Assembly (NCBI GenBank): GCA_001574975.1
Contig: KQ965755.1
Location: forward strand, 35,632 to 99,631
Length of the DNA stretch: 64,000 nucleotides
Direction of reading: 5' to 3'
From: Gonapodya prolifera JEL478
Lineage: Eukaryota; Monoblepharomycota; Monoblepharidomycetes; Monoblepharidales; Gonapodyaceae
Part shown: positions 35,218-46,008 of the stretch, piece by piece
Numbering within the stretch: position 1 is the first letter of the stretch
How the letters are laid out: every line of letters begins with the position of its first letter
Position numbers and translations under genes: made by a program
Notes under the pieces: model-generated
What the model was told of the DNA's origin: nothing
The model's database searches: none
What the model saw: only the letters and a program-made list of their open reading frames with translations

Positions 35218-35542
35218 ATGGAGTTTCTCATGAACGGAAAGGACGAGCTGTTATTACGTGACCTCGGCAGCTTGCCCCTCCATCTACACCACCCGATGCT
35301 CTCCGCTCTCCCTCCCGAGATCGTCGATGCCCTCGTTTCCAGCGGAAAGGGTACCTCAGTCGCCAACGTGACGCGATCCGGTGGCAGCGTGTTCTCAACG
35401 ACGCTCAAAGTCGTCGACGATCGTGGCCATTCCTTCTTTATCAAGGTGCTCTTTCGTCGCGCTTTCTTTGCAGCTTCGACTCACTGACAACCCTGCTCAG
35501 AAAAGCGATGAAATCGGTGCCGAAGCGGGGAGTTCAACTTGA
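35218..35542 (+). CDS. Small protein, resembles N-terminus of a fructosamine-kinase-type fold (truncated?)
   Basis: Exons 35218-35445 and 35501-35542 with a 55-base intron (donor GTGCTC, acceptor CTCAG) give 89 residues. The segment SVANVTRSGGSVFSTTLKVV then DRGHSFFIKKSDE looks like the Gly-rich start of the fructosamine-3-kinase/aminoglycoside-kinase fold, with the Lys-containing strand (FFIK) and the beginning of a Glu-containing helix (EIGAEAGSS), but it stops where the kinase lobe should begin. The likeness is weak and rests on pattern only. Either a fragment or a small unrelated protein. It lies 217 bases upstream of the prolyl hydroxylase on the same strand. Confidence 0.35.
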
Positions 35543-35759
35543 CTCATGGAGGCGCAGCCACCACTGCGGCCGGGAATCAACCGTTCCCCTCACTCACTTG
35601 GAAGCAACAGCGGGGGAAATCTTGAGAGCTGCCACCCGGAGAGCTGCGATGGACGAGGAAGGCGAAATCGATCTGTGAGTGAAGCGATGGCATGTGTTGG
35701 GCAAGGATGGTGCATTCACCGAGGTGTCTTCTCTCCACCAAAACGAATTCAGAACCTCA

Positions 35760-37231
35760 ATGGCCTCCAAAGAAGCGCAAGCCGAGAACGCGCAGGCTGC
35801 TGGCGCCCCACTGGCAGTGGCTGCATCCAACCCCGCGTGTGGGGGGACCAAATCTCCCCACTTGGTGGCGACCGGTGCTGCAGCGCCTTCCGCCAAATCT
35901 CCAAAGAAACAATCACCGCACCCGCTCATGCCGTCAATAGACCTTCCATCTATATTGACCGTGCTGGTCGCAGCCAGTCTGGCACTCCACGTCCCGACTT
36001 ACCTTCACGGGGCGGACCTCTCTCTCCACACCGCCCTCGCCAACTTCCCCTCCCCATTCTCTTCGCCCGTCAGAGCACCAATTCAGATTTTGCCACCACG
36101 CACAAAACAGTTTGGCGACCCGAATGACGGACTCATGGGAGATACCTTCGATGGGGAGGAGGACTACGTCTGCGACACAACGTTCCGTGCCGTGAGGATC
36201 GTGAACAGGGATCCTCTCGTCATGTACATCGAGGGGTTCTTACGCAAAGGAGAACCCGAATGGATCATTTCAAAAGCGTGAGTATTATACATCTCCCTTC
36301 ACCGGGCGCTGCCACGTCACGTCATCTCCATGTTGCTGACTATCTCACTCACCTACTTCACCACAGAAAACCCCTTCTCTCCCGCTCTTCCGTCGTAGAC
36401 GTTGACGATGACCCCACAGAAAAGCGCAACGCCACCTCGCTGCACCGCACGTCCTCCACGGCCTTCCTCACGCGCTCTGGCGACCGCATCCTCAGATGCA
36501 TCGAGAGCCGCGCCAGTACGTTCACGGGAGTTCCATTGAAGAACACGGAGGGACTGCAAGTGACGTATTACAAGGAGGGCCAAGAGTATAAGCCCCATTG
36601 GGATTATTTCCCGAGAGAGTTTGCGAGTATGGGAGAGCAGCTGAAGCGGGGTGGGCAAGTAAGTTCATGCAGCATTGCGTGAGTTGCAAAAAATGGCCAC
36701 AAGGAGCGGACTGCGGAGTGCGAAAATTAATATTGTGAGGCGCAGGCCAGGAGCTCCCTTCATGCACACATCTCATCACGCGACACGTCACATGGCCGTC
36801 TCACACAATTCCTTTACCCCCCACGGCACACACAGCGCGTCACAACCCTCTTCGCCTACCTCAACACCGTGCCCCTCCCCACCTCTTTCACCACCCCACC
36901 CAACACCGCCTTCCCGCCCTCCTACACGCCTCCCGACTCCCCACCACGCCCCTCTTCCCAACTCATCGGCGCCGGGTCGACGCAGTTCCCAGAATTGGGC
37001 GTCGAAGTGTTCCCGTTGAAGGGCGCTGCCGCGATGTGGTGGGATGTGGGGTTGGAGGGGGAGGATGATCCGAGGTGAGTTTCGACAGGGGTACGGCCTG
37101 CGGATGAGGGTGACTCCAAATGCACATTTGACGGTTCCTTGGATGACAGGACACTACACGCAGGAACGCCGCCGCTGTACGGTGAGAAGTGGGGGCTGAA
37201 TGTGTGGCAGAGGGAGAGGGAGTTTGATTGA
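35760..37231 (+). CDS. Prolyl 4-hydroxylase-like 2-oxoglutarate/Fe(II) dioxygenase, membrane-anchored
   Basis: Four exons: 35760-36277, 36367-36658, 36836-37074, 37150-37231; 376 residues, all phases agree. The enzyme family hydroxylates prolines using O2, 2-oxoglutarate and Fe(II) in the ER lumen or on secreted proteins. A hydrophobic segment (SIDLPSILTVLVAASLALHV, about residues 57-75) suggests a type II signal anchor. Catalytic residues: H-x-D in KPHWDYF, distal His in DPRTLHAGTPP, and the 2-oxoglutarate-binding Lys in YGEKWGLNVW. Flanking family blocks are EGLQVTYYKEGQEYKPHWD and RVTTLFAYLNTVP. A Pro-rich insert (residues about 295-325) lengthens the loop after the first strand. The in-frame Met at 35679 would add 27 residues; I chose 35760 because it leaves a normal N-terminal anchor. 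Confidence 0.9.
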
Positions 37232-38280
37232 TGTGAAGTCGGAAGGCGGAAGGCGGAAGACCGCAGTCGGGGCTGGTTCTGGCGTTCGAAATGTGGACGA
37301 TATGTAATGGTGCGTTTAGCAGGATTAGTAATTCTACAACTAGAACCAGAGCGGTCAAAGGAAGTACTTAGTTTGCAAAATCCCCCAAAATATACTGTGC
37401 CAACTCCGAAATAGGCAAATATGTCTCCATGTACGGAGGTTCACATGGACAAGGCGCCTGCGCAGTAGAGAATTGGCTTGGACCAACAAGTGAAAGCCCT
37501 CCTATTCCTGTTTTGTTCCCAAAATATACTGTGCCGTTTGTCCACCACGCATCAACGTTTGACGGTCAAGCTTCCGGAAGATGGACTTGAGACGGCAATT
37601 GGTCGAGGTGTTGGTGACGTCACATGATCAAGTCCAAAATCCTTCTTGGGAGCCCCGCGACCAGCACATGTAAGGGCAAGACCTTTTGCGCCGACACGCC
37701 CCCCCCCCCCAAAAAAAAATTGTAAATTGCATCGCCTGACTGACATTGCGTGAATAAAATGACTATGTGCCGTTGGGGAAGAATCTGCCCGGCCATGCAT
37801 GAATGTTCAATCCTACTTGGGTACTACAATAATAGCGTGTAGCTCACGTAACGTTCCGTAATGGTGAATTGTGTGGGTTGGAGAAGACCAACATATCAGA
37901 TGCAGTACTGGGAGCGCAGCCAGCAGAACTGGGACACTTGCGCTCCTGCGCTCTCCAAGACATGCTCCGAGTCACTCGCATGACGTCGTAGGAAGGGGAA
38001 AGGTGGGGGCGAGAATCGAGATTTTGGGGGAAAGGTCGCTGACCTAAGCGCGGCACAATATTGAATATAAATACAGTGCTGATTATTCCCTCAGCCGATA
38101 TGACTATGTAACCCCCAAAAAAAACCTCTCAGGTTCCGAGACAGTGCCGTATCAGTGTCCCCCCCCCCCACTGTGTCCCCAGCTGCTTCGTCGCAGTTTG
38201 TCGCTCCTTCTCACCCGCTTCCTCCCAGGCGCCGTTCCCCCCACGCACGCCATACTAGCACCGAGCACCACGGCCGCTGC
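37232..38280. other. Intergenic stretch with homopolymer tracts and an 18-base repeat
   Basis: No gene seen in about 1.05 kb. It holds a C-run followed by an A-run near 37700-37720, a second C-run near 38160, a short A-run near 38117, and a TATAAAT-like box near 38065. The string CCCAAAATATACTGTGCC occurs twice (37384-37401 and 37518-37535). Confidence 0.55.
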
Positions 38281-39979
38281 TTAGACTTTTCCTGTCCCAT
38301 CACCGTACGGGGGCGGCACAGTAGCCTCGCTGATTGCACTCGCCGCTGGGCCCAAAACTTCCGTATACGTTGGTGCACTGGGCGACGACGACTCTCCCTG
38401 CTGCCCATACGGGGGAAGTGTGCTCAGCACTGATGGCGCTCCGTCGGCGCTAACAACAGGAAGACGGGGGCCTCCAGGTGGAGGAACCCAACCTTTGGAG
38501 GCGCCATCGCGCCACCATGACGGGTTCCCAGGGGCGTAACGGAACGGTCCTGCAAAGTCCACCTTGAGGACACAGCCAGCGTCGCACCCTACGATGCCGT
38601 GTACTGTTTTCTCGCCCCAGACAACCGAGTAAGTTGCGTCTCCTGGTACGAGACTCCCGTCCCACCCAGGCACGCCCCGACCGGACCCACTGAGAATGAG
38701 GTGACCGTTGCGGGTGAAGAACGTTGCGCCAGTCGGTGGATAGTATCCGACGCCGATAACATCGGATGGGCCGTAGGGTGGTGCGAAGTTACGTCCTCCG
38801 AAGGGGTCAGAGACGAACAGACGGCCGTCGTCGGAGTGGATAGCTGTGGAGTGCGCTTTGGACGGAGTGAGGGGCCGGTTGAGGGGTTTGTTCAATGTAT
38901 GCGAAGAGTACTGCAAACTCACGATGCCATCCCGGAAGGCGGAACGGCGGGTAGGGTGACGTCGCGACGCCAAGCGCGACAACGGGAACAGTACCAATCC
39001 TCGATGGTGTCATTGACAGGATCGTGACTTCGAAGTAGTAGAACGGGGATTGCGTCTGTGGAAAATTGCATCGAGAGGAGGTTGCAACAAATTCGTGCAT
39101 GCGAAAGTATTCGAGCGAATCACTCACGAATTCTCCCTCTGTGTACCACAGCGGTAAGTTCGTCGACACTGAGACATCCGTGTCACCCTGCGCCCAACTT
39201 GAGGGGGCGGCGAAGCTAACCAGCTGCTTTCCGGCTCCCTCGTCCATAACGGTAACCCTTGCGGCCGCCTCGGAGCCCGGCTCCGAAGTGAACCGCCATG
39301 CAGAGCCAGGACCTGACGTCTTGTTGCGCTCCAAAATTGCACCAATGAGGTGAGGCGGAACGGATCCTCGTCCCGTGTCTAGTCCAACGCCTCTGGCCGC
39401 CTCCCACAACTTAGCACGCTTGTAAGATTCGTTCGAGGCGTTCTGGTATGACGCCTCGGTGGAACCAGCAGCAGGCCCCGCTTGTTCTTCGAGCGTTTTG
39501 GGGTCTTCTGAAGTGAGGGGGTCTTTACTCTCGCCAGACTTTGTCTTGCCGCGCCGGCAGCAGCACACGGCCATCGCACAAATCAAGACAGCTGCCAAAC
39601 GCGCGTCGTGTCTCAATACACTCGAGCAACGCTTCTCAATGCAGACTCACCTCCAATCGCGATGAGAGCGATGCCCCATCTCGGAAATACCCCTATCGCA
39701 CCAGAACCGGCAAACGTGGCCGTGCTGACTCCGGAGCTGCCACCGCCACCTAAATAGGAGTCGATTCTGAATTACAGATGGATTACTCTACCCGATTGAT
39801 GTTCACTTGCCTCCACCACCACCACCACCTCCTCCTCCTCCTCCTCCTCCTCCTCCGCTGGATGCACCGCCTCCTTTGGCATCGACGATATCCCCGGCGC
39901 ACAGGACAAGGGCGACGAAGAGAAAGACAGTAATCGTGGATGTTTGATGACGTGGGCGTGGTTTGCGAGATCCCAGCAT
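38281..39979 (-). CDS. Ssh4/Ear1-like membrane adaptor of Rsp5 ubiquitin ligase (SPRY domain, PY motifs)
   Basis: Five exons: 39979-39811, 39749-39651, 39591-39128, 39055-38923, 38855-38281; 479 residues in frame. Ssh4 and Ear1 are type I endosome/vacuole membrane proteins that recruit the HECT ligase Rsp5 to cargo. Here a signal peptide (TITVFLFVALVLCAGDIVDA) leads to a poly-Gly run, a TM (WGIALIAIGAVLICAMAVCC) with a CCCRRGK stop-transfer, then the SPRY/B30.2 domain (SPFYYFEVTIL, PPFRLPGWH, IHSDDGRLFVSDPFG, VIGVGYYPPTGATFFTRNG) and a Pro-rich tail. Two PY-type motifs, LPPYG and PPPYG, lie in the tail, ready for Rsp5 WW domains. Intron 1 seems to use a GC donor (GCAAGT at 39810) although an overlapping GT is possible. 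The 72-base intron 3 is in frame, so retention would insert 24 residues. Confidence 0.88.
39812..39862. repeat. Triplet repeat encoding poly-Gly
   Basis: Plus-strand (CCA)n followed by (CCT)n, i.e. GGT/GGA codons on the coding strand of the adaptor gene. About fifteen glycines in a row result. Such tracts vary in length between strains. Confidence 0.9.
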
Positions 39980-40036
39980 TTCGGATGTGGACGACGGTGA
40001 GGGATGTGGAATGAAAATGGTTTTGTGCCAAGCCTA

Positions 40037-40097
40037 AGCAAATCGTTTCTCGCCTCAACAAATCCTTTCTCCTCTTAGCAAATCCTTTCTCGCCTTA
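40037..40097. repeat. Three direct ~20-base repeats (AGCAAATCCTTTCTCGCCT)
   Basis: Three near-identical units in tandem: AGCAAATCGTTTCTCGCCTC, AACAAATCCTTTCTCCTCTT, AGCAAATCCTTTCTCGCCTT. They sit about 60-120 bases upstream of the start codon of the adaptor gene (minus strand). Confidence 0.85.
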
Positions 40098-40299
40098 TGA
40101 TCGCACAAATATGAAACGCACCGAGCGCCTCCAAAATGATTGGTGGTCGTGGGAAGAGTAGCAAAAAATAATAAGAGAAGGGAAAGGATGTTGGGCAGTG
40201 AAGTGAATGTACTGAATTTAAAACCTTTCTTTTAACACGCAGCAATTGAAGCACCAAACCCCTCCCCCCGAGCACAAAATTGCACCATCGAGCGCTCCT

Positions 40300-41789
40300 T
40301 CATCGCCCTGTTTTCGGCTTGGGCGGGCGAGGCTTCACGTCTTCATCTTTTGGTGCGAGCATGAAGATCCCTGGTTTGACCGACCCGTTGGCGTACTCGT
40401 GGCCCTGAGGATGAAAATGAGGTTTGAATATCAATAACCTGGGTATGGATGGGGGGTCGGCGGGGGACTGACCTTGGACCAATCGTAGCCGACAGCGTAC
40501 GCGAAGATTTTCCCGTCACGATTGAAAGACGTGGATGTGATTTGGCCCTGGACCTGTTTCGACACCAAAAGCGAGACATTGAGCGTACCGCTGGGTACTC
40601 AGTTACAGTAACCCCCGGGAAACTCACCGGACTGAACTGCTTCAACCTCTGCTTCGAGTCCTTGTCCCAGAAGTTGAGCCCGCCGTCCGCCCCCGCCGTC
40701 GAGAAGGTGCCGTACACGGGGTGGAACGAAATGGAGTTCACGGAGTATATGCTTTGCTGGGATGGGGTGGCACCTTCTCGGTGACATTTGAAGGAGAAGT
40801 TGAGGCTGGCGGAAGTCGCAACACCAGGCGCGTGAGGAAAGAGTACCGCAAGCACGACGTACAAAAACACTTACCCTGACTCTTTGTCGTCGACGTATTG
40901 AATACCGACACGGCCTTCGATGGACCCCACGGCGAACCCTCTCGCATCGTGAAAGCATGCCACGGAGCGGGTCTGCCACTTGAGAGGAGAAGCGATGGTC
41001 TGAAAATACACAACAGCAAAACTGTTACATCTCAGACTACAATCCACAAGTCGCCTGGCACGTACCTTGAAGATTTGCCCTGGGTTCTGGAGGTTGATGA
41101 TATTCAGGTGGCGCTCCGCGGTGCCGACAACGAGGAGGGGTCCGACCGCGTCAATGGTATAAGCACGTTCGGGAAGTTGGACTTGGGCGGTGGGTGTGCC
41201 GCTCGGTTGGCGGAGATCCCAGTACTGCATTAGAGGTGAAGAATCCAGAGAGTTGTCATTGTATCAACACGAGTGGAGTTATCGACGATGAGAGTCGCAG
41301 GTAAACAAAAGTTGAATATCAGCATGGTTGACAGACGAAAATTAATGAGATTTTTCGAACAGGGTGACCATCGTCCCCTTTTGACGTCCAACCAACCTTC
41401 AACATCTTATCCCACCCAGCGGTTGCCAAAAACTGCCCTCCCTGGATCTCCACAAAGCGTGCGCACTTGATGGGCGCGTCGTGGATGTTGGGCATGGTCG
41501 CTGTCTGCTGGCTCTGGAGGTCGAGCAACCTGCCCACCCTGTCGGACCCCGTGGCGAACAGCCGGGTTCCGTCCTTTGTGAAGGCGCAAGTCAGAGGCGG
41601 TGCTTCGTGCTGGATGAGCGCTCGTGGAATGGACGCTCCCGTGGGTTGAATCTCCCACAACCGAGTCTGGTTGTCCCATGAGGATGCCGCCATGAACTCC
41701 GCGACGGGGGAGAAGCACAAGTCCGAGACGGTGTCTGTCGGCGGCGAGGCGATTTCGATGTCCTTCGGCGCGGGCTGCTGGTTGAGCAT
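40300..41789 (-). CDS. RAE1: RAE1/GLE2, WD-repeat mRNA export and mitotic factor
   Basis: Six exons: 41789-41397, 41224-41066, 40999-40875, 40805-40628, 40553-40473, 40404-40300; 346 residues, the usual family length. RAE1 is a seven-bladed WD40 propeller that binds the GLEBS motif of Nup98 and serves mRNA export and spindle assembly. Visible blades: [60 protein letters not shown] (intron inside the blade), [31 protein letters not shown] with GIQY, then the [20 protein letters not shown] / [15 protein letters not shown] pair that is diagnostic of RAE1. The N-terminus ([16 protein letters not shown]) lines up with other fungi, which often have a few more residues; a further 5' exon is possible. 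Head-to-head with B9D2. Confidence 0.95.
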
Positions 41790-41896
41790 GTCTGGTTTGT
41801 GTTGGAGAATTGTGGACCCAGGAAGTCTCTTAGTGCCAGTTTATTTGTAGTGTGTGCTGAGGCCACCGCTTTCAGCGTTTTCAGCGCATCAAACGA
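41790..41896. promoter_or_regulatory. 107-base divergent promoter region, RAE1 / B9D2
   Basis: The two start codons (41789 minus, 41897 plus) point away from each other with 107 bases between. It contains a near-repeat TTTCAGCGTTTTCAGCG at about 41868-41884. Shared control is inferred from distance only. Confidence 0.6.
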
Positions 41897-42738
41897 ATGG
41901 CGGAGCTGCACGTCGTCGGCACGATTCTTGGCGCATCGGGATTTCCATCGTCGTCGCTATGCTGCAAGTGGAATTTCGTTGCGGGGTCGGATTGGCGCAT
42001 CGTTGAGGGTTCGGAGTTGGGGCAAACACACGTTGATGTGCCGGCCGAGGTGAGGTTTCCTTGATCACGCTAGCTCATTCGACATCTAAGTGAAACTGTG
42101 CGTTGGAAGGACCCACGATTAACAGTATGGGAGCATCCTCTGGGTTGGTAAACGAACTTCTTGCGTTCGGTGAACTTAAAAGACCCTCACACCACCCAGA
42201 CGTTCACTACATCACAAAATCCATAGTTGGTTGGCCGAAGCTCTCCTTTCAAGTGTTCTGTCAGGACGGGTTCGGACGGAATGAATTGTGTACGTTCAAA
42301 TGATTGCTCATGATACCCTCTCGCAAGCTTAAGGAAGGGCTGCAACCTTTGCAAACGACTGAAATCTCTTCTCTCGTACCTTCTTACAGACGGCTACGCT
42401 CTTGCACCTCTCCCAACCTGTCCTGGAACCTACACTATTGACTGCCCGGCGTGGCGACCTGCTCCGATAACATGGAAAGAGAAACTCTATGGTGATATTC
42501 TCACTTTTCTCAGCACCACCACGAAACTAATCAAACATTTCCCACTTCTTTCACGACAGCCCACTTCCTCCAGTCACCTCCCGCCCTCCTCGACCCCACT
42601 TTGGCACATCGCCCATCAGATAGGTTTCGTCTCAGAACACAGACAATGGGTACAATTTTCGTAGAGGTGTCAGTTGTGGCACGTGGATTTAGCGAGTATG
42701 GTGTAGTTTTCGGTGGGGACAAGCTCGACCACACCTGA
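41897..42738 (+). CDS. B9D2: B9D2, B9-domain ciliary transition-zone protein
   Basis: Five exons: 41897-42049, 42110-42143, 42200-42289, 42390-42491, 42560-42738; phases agree, 185 residues, close to animal B9D2 (about 175). B9D2 forms the B9 complex with B9D1 and MKS1 at the transition zone between basal body and flagellum and gates membrane proteins. The start MAELHVVGTILGASGF matches the animal start MAEVHVIGQILKAVDF in pattern. Further matches: [83 protein letters not shown]. The short tail EYGVVFGGDKLDH is extra. This gene shows that the organism, or a recent ancestor, builds a flagellum. Confidence 0.95.
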
Positions 42739-42959
42739 AAAATTCAACCGATTATGTGAAAACAGACGAGTTTCAGCTCATGTAAATAGAATTGGTGCCT
42801 TACGTCTTGTGTCTATTCACTGGAGATTGCAGCAGTGGTCTTGGCGATGGGACGGCGCCTGAAAAGTGAGGAAAATATTTATGACACTTGCAGCAGGGAG
42901 CCTTTCTTCACAGAGGGACAGCAATATTTCGGTACCCAGGTCGTTGCTAAACTCAGAAA

Positions 42960-44208
42960 ATGAACAATCGCAGACAGAATCCCGCAATGCCCTCTGCGGG
43001 AAGCACTGCAGCCGATCGCAAGAGCTGTGAGGAATGTCAAAAGCTCGCACAGGTCAGAGCGAGACTCACGGAGGACATGTACAAATGGTCTCCGGTCCAA
43101 ATTGAGATGGAGTTCGCCCATGCTCTCAGCTGCGAGGACGATGACTGTCGAGGGACGTCCGTGTACATCCTGGGATACATGGTTGATGCCCAAACCTGCA
43201 TTTTGAACTCGGTTCCATTGCCGGAGGGATTTCCCATCCCGTTGGATGTTGGATATTGCCTCCACGCGACAGGATTTCTCGCGTCGACACCCGTCGTTAT
43301 GCTTTTGGGGAAGATGGCGCTGGTGGGAGCGAAGTTGAAGCTAGAGAGACATTCGAGCATGAGTACGAAGCAGCTTCATCTCGCTTTGCATTCGCAGGGG
43401 GAAGATGAGCAGGAGCAAAGCAAACGGCAATACTCCGGAGACCTTTTCTTATCTCCAATGGGCCTCCTCGTATCGTTTATGATCGTAAATCACGCTGCGG
43501 TTCCCCGTCTCGTCAACACATTCCCGCCCCTTATCACCTATTTATTCAATCTCGCGACTGTGTATCTGGTCGCAATGGCGCACGATGCTCCACCCAATAT
43601 GGTTTGGAGAACGTTGCGGAGATTTCTATGTTGATGCTTGACACCATGGTACGGCTTGATGATGCGGGCACATTCAGGGCTATTCTGGAAATGGCAAAAG
43701 GGCTGACTGCGTCTTTTACAAATTTAATGGACTCAGATACATTCATAAAAGCTGGCGATGAAGGGTCAGAGTGGCTCACGGTATCCCATGCCATCTCGTC
43801 TGGAAAGCAACCTTGGATAAAGGCGGAACGGAAAGTCATGTATTGCCAGACATGTGGAAATCATGCTTGTCGGGAGGGGGCTGAAATACGTGCCCCACCT
43901 CATCTTGCATCTGAACGCGCCGAAATTCTCGCGGAACCCCAACCCCCCCCATTTGTTGTCATGTTCCAAATGCAAGCGGATCAAATATTGCTCCAAGGAA
44001 TGCCAAAAGGCCGACTGGAAAATTGTTCTGTGGTGTCGAGTGCATGCCACAGCCTGAAGAAGTGGGACTTGGGGCTGACTGGACGTCCGAAGCCTGCCAA
44101 TTAATCGGCAAAAGGAAGGCTGGCGCATCCACCGGACTTGACATCAAAGAATTTGGGAAGCGACTCATTAAGATGTGGGGGAAAACGGAAGTGACTGTTC
44201 GTTTCTGA
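42960..44208 (+). pseudogene. MYND zinc-finger protein, frame-broken
   Basis: A long first frame from ATG 42960 (225 codons; SCEECQKLAQVRARLTEDMY near the start, TSVYILGYMVDAQTCIL later) carries no catalytic motif. It stops at 43634 where the neighbouring frame continues sensibly (YGLENVAEISMLMLD). Another frame holds the MYND finger LSCSKCKRIKYCSKECQKAD (43960-44020), after a run of C bases at about 43942; the finger then lacks its usual His and the next frame resumes with FCGVECMPQPEE. At least three frame changes in 1.2 kb. MYND fingers bind Pro-rich peptides. With sequencing errors at the C-run the gene could be whole, but I cannot show that. Confidence 0.6.
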
Positions 44209-44536
44209 TTGACAATTGCGTAGAGGCGCCAAGGATATCTCGATAATGGATTGTTGAGTTTATTTCCATCCGTATTCGTCCGCTAGCTCCAGTCCACTTT
44301 GTACCGAGTACATTGTTATTCATGAAAGCGAAACTTACGATAGCTTTTCGTTGCGTGAGCTTATAGTTCCTGTCCACTTATTCTCGCATAAAATGACGCC
44401 GTTCCTGTTGATGAACTCTCCGTTGTCTAGAGTTATGTGAACATGAGTACTTGCTGTGGTCGTCATATCCCACTCTTTCCTCCCCACCATTTCTGCATGA
44501 TTTGAAGCTCCCCCCCATCCATCGACACAACCCACC
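44209..44536. other. Intergenic, no gene seen
   Basis: 328 bases between the MYND gene and the ORC6-like start. No motif recognised; expected to hold the downstream promoter. Confidence 0.4.
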
Positions 44537-46008
44537 ATGTCCTCTCCGTCCGCTCCACGAACGCCCCGCTCTACGACCACCCCACCCCTCTCCCGCCCAA
44601 CGCGATCCCTCCGCACTCCCCCAACACCATCGCGATTCCCAACCGATTCAATTTTCACGTCCACACTCGCGCTGCACTTCGACGAGATGCCGTCCGAAGA
44701 CCGAAAAAGGGTCAAGGAGCGCGCGAGGACGCTGTACGGAAAGTACGAGAGGGAAAGAGTCAAGGTGCCCGCGGGGACGGCCGTGCCTTTGGCGCTCGTG
44801 GAGTTGGCTGCTGAAAGGTTCGTAGACTCTATCCTTTTTGAGTTTTTTTGCTACTGACGTGGGTAAGGTGTCTCACCTAACGAACAACACAGCTGCTCGC
44901 TCTCACTCCCCTCGACACTTCGCAAAACACTTCCCAAGTTCGCAGGCGCCGGCGCAGGATACGCAAAGACCGTACAAGTCCTGCGACTTGCGTTGGGTGT
45001 GGACGAGTACACCGTCGCTGCGTCAGCACCTGCTTCGCTTCTTCCTGTTCGTCGGCAACCCTCGCAACGTACGCCCAACCCACCCGCTGCCGCACCATCT
45101 GCACGATCACCAACACCACCGCTGCCGCTGCCACTACCGCCGCCCACGCCTCCTACACTCGACGCACCCTCCCTCCTTCTAAACCGTATCCTCACCTCGG
45201 AAGGTTTCCCGTCCCCAATCACGACACTGGCTCTCAAACTCCTCAACTCGCTTGACCCCGACCGAAAAGGACGACCAGAAACGCCCACCGCTGTCGCGTT
45301 GGCGTGTGCGAGTGCAGGACAAGTACGTTTCTGCCTGTTCTTCCAACCTTGTGTTCCCTCTTTGACAACAGCACAACTTCCGAACAGATCTACGTCAACG
45401 AAGCACGAATCGCACGCTTATCTCGCGTACCCGTGGCGCTGGTGATTGCCGAAAGTGCGCTGTTGAAGTGGGAGTTCAAGGAGGTTTTGGATGAAGTTGC
45501 GCGGGTGGCCAATGAGTTCACGGAAGGTGCAGGTGCAGGTGCTGCTGCGCACGGTGGCACCGAAGAGCAGGAGCAGGAGGCACCTGATGGAGGAGATGAC
45601 AGAGCGGGAGCTCCAGATGAGGAACCCAAGTCTGATGGAATGCAGGACGATGACGCACCCCTAGAACCGCCCACGCCGCTCTTTACGCCCACAACACCTT
45701 CACGCAAACGCAAACCAGCGCTCGCACCATCTACCCCCGGGTCGACCTCCGCATCTGCTTCCGCCGTCTCGCCCTCCACACCGCCGACGTCCAAACGCCT
45801 TCGCCGAACCCTCTCCGCACCTGGCGACGTACCAACCCCGTTACCGTCTCCCGCCTCTGGACTCCAGGGCACGAACACACCGCGAGGAACGGAGGCAGGG
45901 AGTGCGAAGGGCACGAAAGGTGGGAAGGGCAAAAAGGGAGACAAGGATGTTGTGGGCGGGGGAGCAGGAAGAGTGTGGACGACGGGGATGTGCAGTATTG
46001 TTAGTTAA
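44537..46008 (+). CDS. Possible ORC6-like protein (two cyclin-box-like domains)
   Basis: Three exons: 44537-44817, 44893-45322, 45388-46008; phases agree, 443 residues. After a Pro/Thr/Arg-rich leader (PRSTTTPPLSRPTRSLRTPP, with S/T-P sites) two helical regions have the wording of the paired TFIIB/cyclin-like folds of origin-recognition subunit 6: KERARTLYGKYERERVKV, ALVELAAERSCSLSLPSTLR with TVQVLRLALGVDEY, and then TAVALACASAGQIYVNEARI with LSRVPVALVIAESALLKWEF. A Pro-rich linker separates them. The C-terminal third is low complexity, basic at the end (KGTKGGKGKKGDKD) and rich in S/T-P pairs, which would suit CDK control. The match is by pattern of helices, not strong identity; other cyclin-fold proteins remain possible. 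Confidence 0.5.

Noticed and set aside
39783-40061. Arg-rich and Glu-rich open frames
   Set aside because: Produced by the triplet repeat that encodes poly-Gly in the true frame.
45390-45944. Minus-strand frame of 184 codons
   Set aside because: Antisense to the low-complexity tail of the ORC6-like protein; no motif.
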